DNA of 64,000 nucleotides. Source: Mycolicibacterium rhodesiae JS60 (GTDB lineage Bacteria > Actinomycetota > Actinomycetes > Mycobacteriales > Mycobacteriaceae). The notes beneath the pieces are model-generated. The model searched no databases and had not been told where the DNA came from. It worked only from the letters and a program-made list of their open reading frames with translations. Location: positions 186,001 through 250,000 of the forward strand of contig AGIQ01000005.1 of the NCBI GenBank assembly GCA_000230935.2, read 5' to 3'. The translations under genes were made by a program, and so were the position numbers. This document shows positions 59,349 through 64,000 of the stretch, piece by piece. Each line of letters opens with the position of its first letter. The stretch's first letter is position 1.

Positions 59349-61042
59349 CGGCTCGTGCGCCGGGGCTTCCCGCCGGAGGGACGCGCGTCGTATCGGGGGC
59401 TGCCACGGTCGGGCTTCAAGTCGATCAGCACCCCGGAAATCCGGGTCTTCTCAAGGGCTTTCAGCGTCTGCTTGGACAGCTTCGCGGGCAGCTCGACAAG
59501 CGAGAAATCGCTCTTGATCGTGATGTGCCCGAAATCGCTTCGGTGCAGCCCACCTTCGTTGGCCAGCGCCCCGACAATCGAGCCGGGACCGACCTTGTGT
59601 TTCTTGCCGACCGCGATGCGGTAGGTCGACAGGTCGTCGCGGGTCTTGCGTGGCGGGCGATCCTCCCGATCGCCACGCTCGGGTCGATCGGGCCGCTCGC
59701 GCCGCTTCTCCGGCGGCGGCTCGGTCATCAGGAATTCCTCGCCGTTACGGCTGTGCAGCGCCAGCGCCGCGGCGATATCGGCCAGCGGCACGTCGTTGTC
59801 GCGCTCGTAGTCCTCGATCAACCGGCGGAACATCTCGAACCCGGGAGCATTCAGCGCATCGGTGATCGAGTCGCGGAACTTCTCCACCCGCTGGGCGTTG
59901 ACGTCTTCGACCGACGGCAGCTGGCTCTCGACGAGCTTCTGCCGGGTGACCCGCTCGATCGAGTTCAGCAGGTGACGCTCACGTGGGGTGACGAACAAGA
60001 ATGCCGTTCCCGAGCGGCCGGCGCGGCCGGTGCGCCCGATGCGGTGCACGTAGGACTCGGGGTCGTGGGGGATGTCGAAATTCACCACATGAGAGATGCG
60101 CTCGACGTCGAGGCCGCGGGCGGCGACGTCGGTGGCGACCAGGATGTCGATCGTCCCGTCCTTGAGCGAGGCGATCGTCCGCTCCCGAACCGCCTGCGGG
60201 ATATCGCCGTTGATGGCCGCCGCCGCAAACCCGCGGGCCCGCAGCTTCTCGGCGACCTCCTCGGTGGCCTGCTTGGTGCGGACGAACACGATCATCGCGT
60301 CGCCCTCCTCCACCTCCAGCAGGCGGGTCAGCGCGTCGATCTTGCGGGGATAGGACACCTGGAAATAACGCTGGGTGATGTTCTCGGCGGTCTGGGTCTT
60401 GGACTTGACCGTGACCTCGACCGGGTCGTGCAGATATTTGGTGGTGATCTTCTTGATGCCCGGTGGCATAGTCGCCGAGAACAACGCCACCTGCTTGTAC
60501 TCCGGGGTGTCGGCCAGGATGCGCTCGACGTCCTCGGCGAAGCCCATCTGCAGCATCTCGTCGGCCTCGTCGAGCACCAGGTAGTCCAGGTGCGACAGGT
60601 CCAGGCTGCCCTTCTCCAGGTGGTCGATGACGCGACCGGGTGTGCCGACGACGATCTGCGCGCCGCGCTTGAGACCCGCCAGTTGCGGGACGTAGGAGGA
60701 GCCGCCATAGATCGGCAGCACGTTGATCTTCAGGTGTGCGCCGTAACGGCTGAACGCCTCGGCGACCTGCAGGGCCAACTCGCGCGTCGGGGCGAGTACC
60801 AGCGCCTGGGTGTTGCGGCTTTCGGCGTCGATCTTGGACAGGATCGGGATCGCGAAGGCCGCGGTTTTGCCGGTGCCGGTCTGGGCCAGGCCGACGACGT
60901 CGGAGCCGGCCAGCAACGCCGGAATGGTGGCCGCCTGGATCGCCGACGGAGTCTCGTAGCCGACATCGGCCACGGCCTGCAGCACCGCGGGGTGGATCTG
61001 CAGGTCGGCGAAGGTCTGGGGGGCGTCCTCGAGCGTTGTCAT
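59345..61042 (-). CDS. deaD: DEAD-box ATP-dependent RNA helicase
   Basis: This 565-aa helicase has all core motifs: AQTGTGKTAAF (I), PTRELALQ (Ia), GTPGRVIDH (Ib), VLDEADEML (II), SATMPPG (III), ATDVAARGLDVERI (V) and HRIGRTGRAGR (VI). The C-terminal part carries an arginine-rich linker (RRERPDRPERGDREDRPPRK) and a DbpA-like RNA-binding domain starting near TYRIAVGKKHKVGPGSIVGA. It unwinds structured RNA and assists ribosome assembly, notably in the cold. It matches Rv1253. Confidence 0.95.
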   Translation of the reverse strand: MTTLEDAPQTFADLQIHPAVLQAVADVGYETPSAIQAATIPALLAGSDVVGLAQTGTGKTAAFAIPILSKIDAESRNTQALVLAPTRELALQVAEAFSRYGAHLKINVLPIYGGSSYVPQLAGLKRGAQIVVGTPGRVIDHLEKGSLDLSHLDYLVLDEADEMLQMGFAEDVERILADTPEYKQVALFSATMPPGIKKITTKYLHDPVEVTVKSKTQTAENITQRYFQVSYPRKIDALTRLLEVEEGDAMIVFVRTKQATEEVAEKLRARGFAAAAINGDIPQAVRERTIASLKDGTIDILVATDVAARGLDVERISHVVNFDIPHDPESYVHRIGRTGRAGRSGTAFLFVTPRERHLLNSIERVTRQKLVESQLPSVEDVNAQRVEKFRDSITDALNAPGFEMFRRLIEDYERDNDVPLADIAAALALHSRNGEEFLMTEPPPEKRRERPDRPERGDREDRPPRKTRDDLSTYRIAVGKKHKVGPGSIVGALANEGGLHRSDFGHITIKSDFSLVELPAKLSKQTLKALEKTRISGVLIDLKPDRGSPRYDARPSGGKPRRTSR

Positions 61043-61114
61043 CGGATCTGCAGTCTACTGCCGGAGCGTGCCGTAACCCGCTTCCGCTCGAGAAGGCCGG
61101 TACCGTCGGGCGGT

Positions 61115-61651
61115 GTGAGGCTGACGATTGCGACGGCGGCGATCCTGGCGGCAGCACTCGCGGGGTGCAGCTCGGGCGACTCTACGGTGGCGAAGACTCC
61201 GCAGCCGACGACGACTGCGGTGACCACGACGGAGGCTCCCCCACCGCCACCGCCGCCGCCGAGCAGCACTCCTCCGCCGGACCCGTGTGCGGTGAACCTG
61301 GCCGCGCCGACGATCGCGCAGACCGTCTCCGAACTCCCCCGCGACCCCCAGAGCAACCAGGGCTGGTACCCGGTGCCGATCGCCGGCAACTACAACGAGT
61401 GCGCGCAGCTGTCTGCGGTGATCATCAAGGCCAACACCAATGCCGACAAGCCGAACACCCGCGCGGTGATGTTCCACCTCGGCAAGTACATCCCGACCGG
61501 GGTGCCCGACACCTACGGCTTCAATGGCGTCGACACCACCCAGAGCACCGGCGACACCGTCGCCCTGGCGTACACGAATGGCCTCGGCATGCAGAGCGTG
61601 GTGAAGTTCCGCTGGAACGGCAACGGCGTGGAGCTCATCGGCAACGGCTGA
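61115..61651 (+). CDS. lprE: Lipoprotein LprE
   Basis: This 178-aa protein starts at GTG 61115; the open frame extends through the antisense of deaD but that part is not coding. The signal peptide is RLTIATAAILAAALAGC with a good lipobox LAGC (Cys18). A proline run follows, then a conserved domain with QGWYPVPIAGNYNECAQLSA and TNGLGMQSVVKFRWNGNGV. It matches Rv1252c in position and layout. Function is unknown. Confidence 0.88.
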   Translation: MRLTIATAAILAAALAGCSSGDSTVAKTPQPTTTAVTTTEAPPPPPPPPSSTPPPDPCAVNLAAPTIAQTVSELPRDPQSNQGWYPVPIAGNYNECAQLSAVIIKANTNADKPNTRAVMFHLGKYIPTGVPDTYGFNGVDTTQSTGDTVALAYTNGLGMQSVVKFRWNGNGVELIGNG

Positions 61652-61681
61652 CGCGTCGGGGCGCCCGCCTACAGTGGGTCT

Positions 61682-64000
61682 GTGTTCGTCGCCGACGACC
61701 GCGTCATCTACAGCGCATCCGACCTCGCCGCCGCCGCACGCTGCGAGTATGCGTTGCTGCGCGCTTTCGACGCCAAGCTGGGCCGCGGCCCGTCGGTGTC
61801 GGCCGAAGACGAGCTGTTGGCCCGCACCGCCGAACTCGGCGACCAGCACGAGGAACGCCACCTCGACGAGCTACGGTCGGCGGCCGACGTCACCGTCATC
61901 GGCAGGCCCGCCTACACCGTCGCCGGGCTGACCGCCGCCGCGGACGCCACGCTGCGCGCCGTCGCGCACCGCGCGCCCGTCATCTACCAGGCCGCGATGT
62001 TCGACGGCCGCTTCGCCGGGTTCGCAGACTTCCTCCTTCTCGACGGCGACCGTTATCGGCTGCGCGACACCAAGCTCGCCCGATCGGTGAAAGTGGAGGC
62101 GCTGCTGCAGCTGGCCGCCTACGCCGAGACACTGGCGCGCGCGGGCATCGCCGTGCACGACAATGTGGAACTGGTGCTGGGCAACGGAACGACCCGGGCC
62201 TACCGGGTCGACGAGCTGCTGCCGGTCTACCGGTCCCGCCGTGGCGAACTGCAGGATCTGCTGGATCGGCACCTCGCCGGCGACACCGCGGTCAGCTGGG
62301 CTGACGAGAGTGTGCGCGCCTGTATGCGCTGCCCGGAGTGCGCGGCGCAGGTCCGCGAGACCGACGACCTGCTGTTGGTGGCGGGCATGCGCGTCAGCCA
62401 GCGGGCCCGCCTGATCGACGCGGGCATCACCACGGTGGCCGAACTCGCCGAGCATGATGGCCCCGTCGCCGATATGCCGGCCCGCGTGGTCACGGCGCTG
62501 CGCGGGCAGGCCCGGTTGCAGATCGCGCCGCGGGTGAACGGCAAGCCGCCCTTCGAGGTCGTCGACCCGCAGCCGCTGATGCTGTTGCCCGACCACGACA
62601 AGGGTGATCTGTTCTTCGATTTCGAGGGTGACCCGCTGTGGACGGCCGACGGCACCGACTGGGGCCTGGAGTACATGTTCGGTGTACTCGGCGCGGGCGG
62701 GGACTTCCGGCCGTTGTGGGCACACGACCGCCGCCAGGAACGCAAGGCGCTCAAGGGTTTTCTGGACATGGTCCGCAAGCGTCGCAAGCGGTATCCGAAG
62801 ATGCACATCTACCATTACGCGGCGTATGAGAAGACGGCCCTGCTGCGGCTGGCCGGCCGATACGGCGAGGGCGAGAACGAGGTCGACGACCTGCTGCGCA
62901 ACGGTGTACTGGTTGACCTGTATCCCTTTGTGCGCAAAAGCATTCGGGTCGGCACCGAGAACTACAGCCTCAAATCGCTCGAGCCGCTCTACATGGACGC
63001 CGAACTGCGCACCGGCGATGTCACCACCGCCACCGACTCGATCACGATGTACGCCCGGTATTGCGAGCTGCTGGCCGACGGCCGCGACGACGAAGCCGCG
63101 ACCGTACTCAAGGAGATCGAGGACTACAACCACTACGATTGCCGGTCCACCCGTAGACTTCGGGATTGGTTGCTGCAGCGGGCCTTTGAGGCAGGCGTTC
63201 CACCACTGGGCATGCAGCCTGTGCAGGACAGCGAACAACTCGACGTCGACGACGAGCTGGCGCGCACATTGGGCGGCTTCGCCGGGGATGACGTCACAGC
63301 GCGCAGTCCCGAGCAGCGCGCGGTCGCGATGATCGCGGCAGCCCGTGGGTATCACCGCCGCGAGGACAAGCCGTTCTGGTGGGGCCATTTCGACCGGCTC
63401 AACAGTCCGGTCGACGAATGGTCTGACACACCAGGCGTTTTCCTCGCCGATCGCGCGACCGTCGACACCGAATGGTGCGTGCCGCCGCGGGCCCGCAAAC
63501 AGCAGCGCCGGTTGCTGCTGACCGGATCGATCGCCGCCGGTGAGCTGGACAGCGAGATGTATGCGTTGTACCACCCGCCGACACCGGCCGGCCTGTCCGA
63601 CGACCCCGAACGCCGCGCCTACTCATCGGTGCAAGTCCTCGGTTGTGACGACCCGGCGGCTCCCACCGAGGTGCTCGTCATGGAACGAGAACCCAAGACC
63701 GGGGGGCCGTTCGATGCCATGCCGTTCGCGCTCACCCCCGGCCCGCCGTTTCCGACCAAGGCCCTTCGTGAGTCGATCGAAGCGACGGCGACGCAGATCG
63801 CGGCGGGCCTGCCCGCCCTGCCGTCGTCGGCCGTCGTCGACATCCTGCTGCGCCGCCCGCCGCGCACCGGTGGGCCGTTGCCGCGGACGGACGACTGCGT
63901 CGCGGACATCACCGCCGCACTGCTCGCACTCGATTCGTCGTATGTGGCGGTGCACGGCCCGCCCGGCACCGGCAAGACGCACACCGCCGCCCGTGTCATC
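61682..64000 (+). CDS. RecB/Cas4-like nuclease-helicase (Rv1251c-like), C-terminus beyond the window
   Basis: From GTG 61682 the frame stays open to the edge (773 codons). The N-terminal nuclease has the PD-(D/E)xK residues FADF...RDTKLA and the QxxxY motif QLAAY. Four cysteines (Cys21, then Cys214, 217 and 220 in CMRCPEC) match the iron-sulfur clamp of Cas4/AddB. A helix-hairpin-helix-like stretch (ITTVAELAEHDG) leads to an RNase-H-like domain (FFDFEGDPLW, HYAAYEKTALLRLAG, DYNHYDCRST). Walker A GPPGTGKT (759-766) begins an SF1 helicase. This is the TM0106-family architecture; a role in DNA repair or RNA/DNA processing is inferred. Confidence 0.88.
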   Translation, partial: MFVADDRVIYSASDLAAAARCEYALLRAFDAKLGRGPSVSAEDELLARTAELGDQHEERHLDELRSAADVTVIGRPAYTVAGLTAAADATLRAVAHRAPVIYQAAMFDGRFAGFADFLLLDGDRYRLRDTKLARSVKVEALLQLAAYAETLARAGIAVHDNVELVLGNGTTRAYRVDELLPVYRSRRGELQDLLDRHLAGDTAVSWADESVRACMRCPECAAQVRETDDLLLVAGMRVSQRARLIDAGITTVAELAEHDGPVADMPARVVTALRGQARLQIAPRVNGKPPFEVVDPQPLMLLPDHDKGDLFFDFEGDPLWTADGTDWGLEYMFGVLGAGGDFRPLWAHDRRQERKALKGFLDMVRKRRKRYPKMHIYHYAAYEKTALLRLAGRYGEGENEVDDLLRNGVLVDLYPFVRKSIRVGTENYSLKSLEPLYMDAELRTGDVTTATDSITMYARYCELLADGRDDEAATVLKEIEDYNHYDCRSTRRLRDWLLQRAFEAGVPPLGMQPVQDSEQLDVDDELARTLGGFAGDDVTARSPEQRAVAMIAAARGYHRREDKPFWWGHFDRLNSPVDEWSDTPGVFLADRATVDTEWCVPPRARKQQRRLLLTGSIAAGELDSEMYALYHPPTPAGLSDDPERRAYSSVQVLGCDDPAAPTEVLVMEREPKTGGPFDAMPFALTPGPPFPTKALRESIEATATQIAAGLPALPSSAVVDILLRRPPRTGGPLPRTDDCVADITAALLALDSSYVAVHGPPGTGKTHTAARVI

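Noticed and set aside
59525..61110. Long rightward open frame antisense to deaD
   Set aside because: It mirrors a full-length DEAD-box helicase on the other strand. Only its end, from the GTG at 61115, is a real gene (lprE).
61871..63574. Long leftward open frame of about 567 codons
   Set aside because: It is antisense to the nuclease-helicase, whose motifs are clear, and its composition is typical of high-GC antisense frames.
1..64000. CRISPR arrays, insertion sequences, tRNA or rRNA genes
   Set aside because: No regularly spaced repeats, transposase motifs, terminal inverted repeats of an IS, or tRNA/rRNA-like sequence were noticed on reading.

Overview
The window looks like a chromosomal segment of a Mycobacteriaceae member (Mycolicibacterium or Mycobacterium). 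The evidence is high-GC coding sequence, a complete yrbE/mce operon, an mmpS-mmpL operon with DUF5078 and DUF732 secreted proteins, many FadD/FadE-type genes, F420-dependent luciferase-like oxidoreductases, and a right-hand block whose gene order matches Mycobacterium tuberculosis Rv1256c-Rv1251c (cyp130, tetR, acyltransferase, deaD, lprE, nuclease-helicase). No rRNA, tRNA, insertion sequence or CRISPR array was seen.

Region 1 (1 to about 43.65 kb) is a lipid uptake and catabolism island. It holds a membrane protein cut by the left edge, two related TetR regulators (584-1240, 6139-6783), a glycerol-3-phosphate acyltransferase, three acyl-CoA dehydrogenases, two acyl-CoA synthetases, a thiolase, a MaoC hydratase, a SnoaL-crotonase fusion, several SDRs, an SCP2 protein, a P450, two luciferase-like oxidoreductases, two aminoglycoside-phosphotransferase-fold kinases, a flavin monooxygenase, a zinc alcohol dehydrogenase, two AttH/CrtC-like proteins, a CrtI-like FAD oxidoreductase and an eight-gene mce transporter operon (13076-22469). 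A recurring AT-rich 19-bp element, consensus about YTARTMTGGTTTMAAMT, sits in front of nearly every transcription unit here (17 sites, 502-42337) and was not seen to the right of it. I infer one regulon, probably controlled by the two TetR paralogues. The set fits import of a hydrophobic acid or isoprenoid/steroid-like lipid, oxygenation, CoA activation and beta-oxidation through an R-specific hydratase/dehydrogenase pair. The substrate is not identifiable from sequence; no steroid-ring-cleavage genes were seen.

Region 2 (43.9 to 55.2 kb) looks like an efflux/stress block. One operon reads leftward: DUF732, DUF5078, mmpS, mmpL, thioredoxin-reductase-like protein. Next come a haloalkane-dehalogenase-like hydrolase, a cyclic-nucleotide-domain/thioredoxin-reductase fusion, an SDR, and two TetR genes about 87% identical to each other. 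Three divergent promoter regions here share an inverted repeat, GAAC-N6-GTTC followed by TATTCCG, and two of them share a longer duplicated segment of about 160 bp.

Region 3 (55.2 to 64 kb) holds a methyltransferase and then the conserved mycobacterial block cyp130-tetR / acyltransferase-deaD / lprE / Cas4-RecB-like nuclease-helicase, the last cut by the right edge.

Two decayed genes were found by reading between annotated genes: a fadD 3' remnant (9374-9597) and a Mce-associated protein remnant downstream of mceF (12747-13049). Percent identities and domain assignments are by eye, without database searches.
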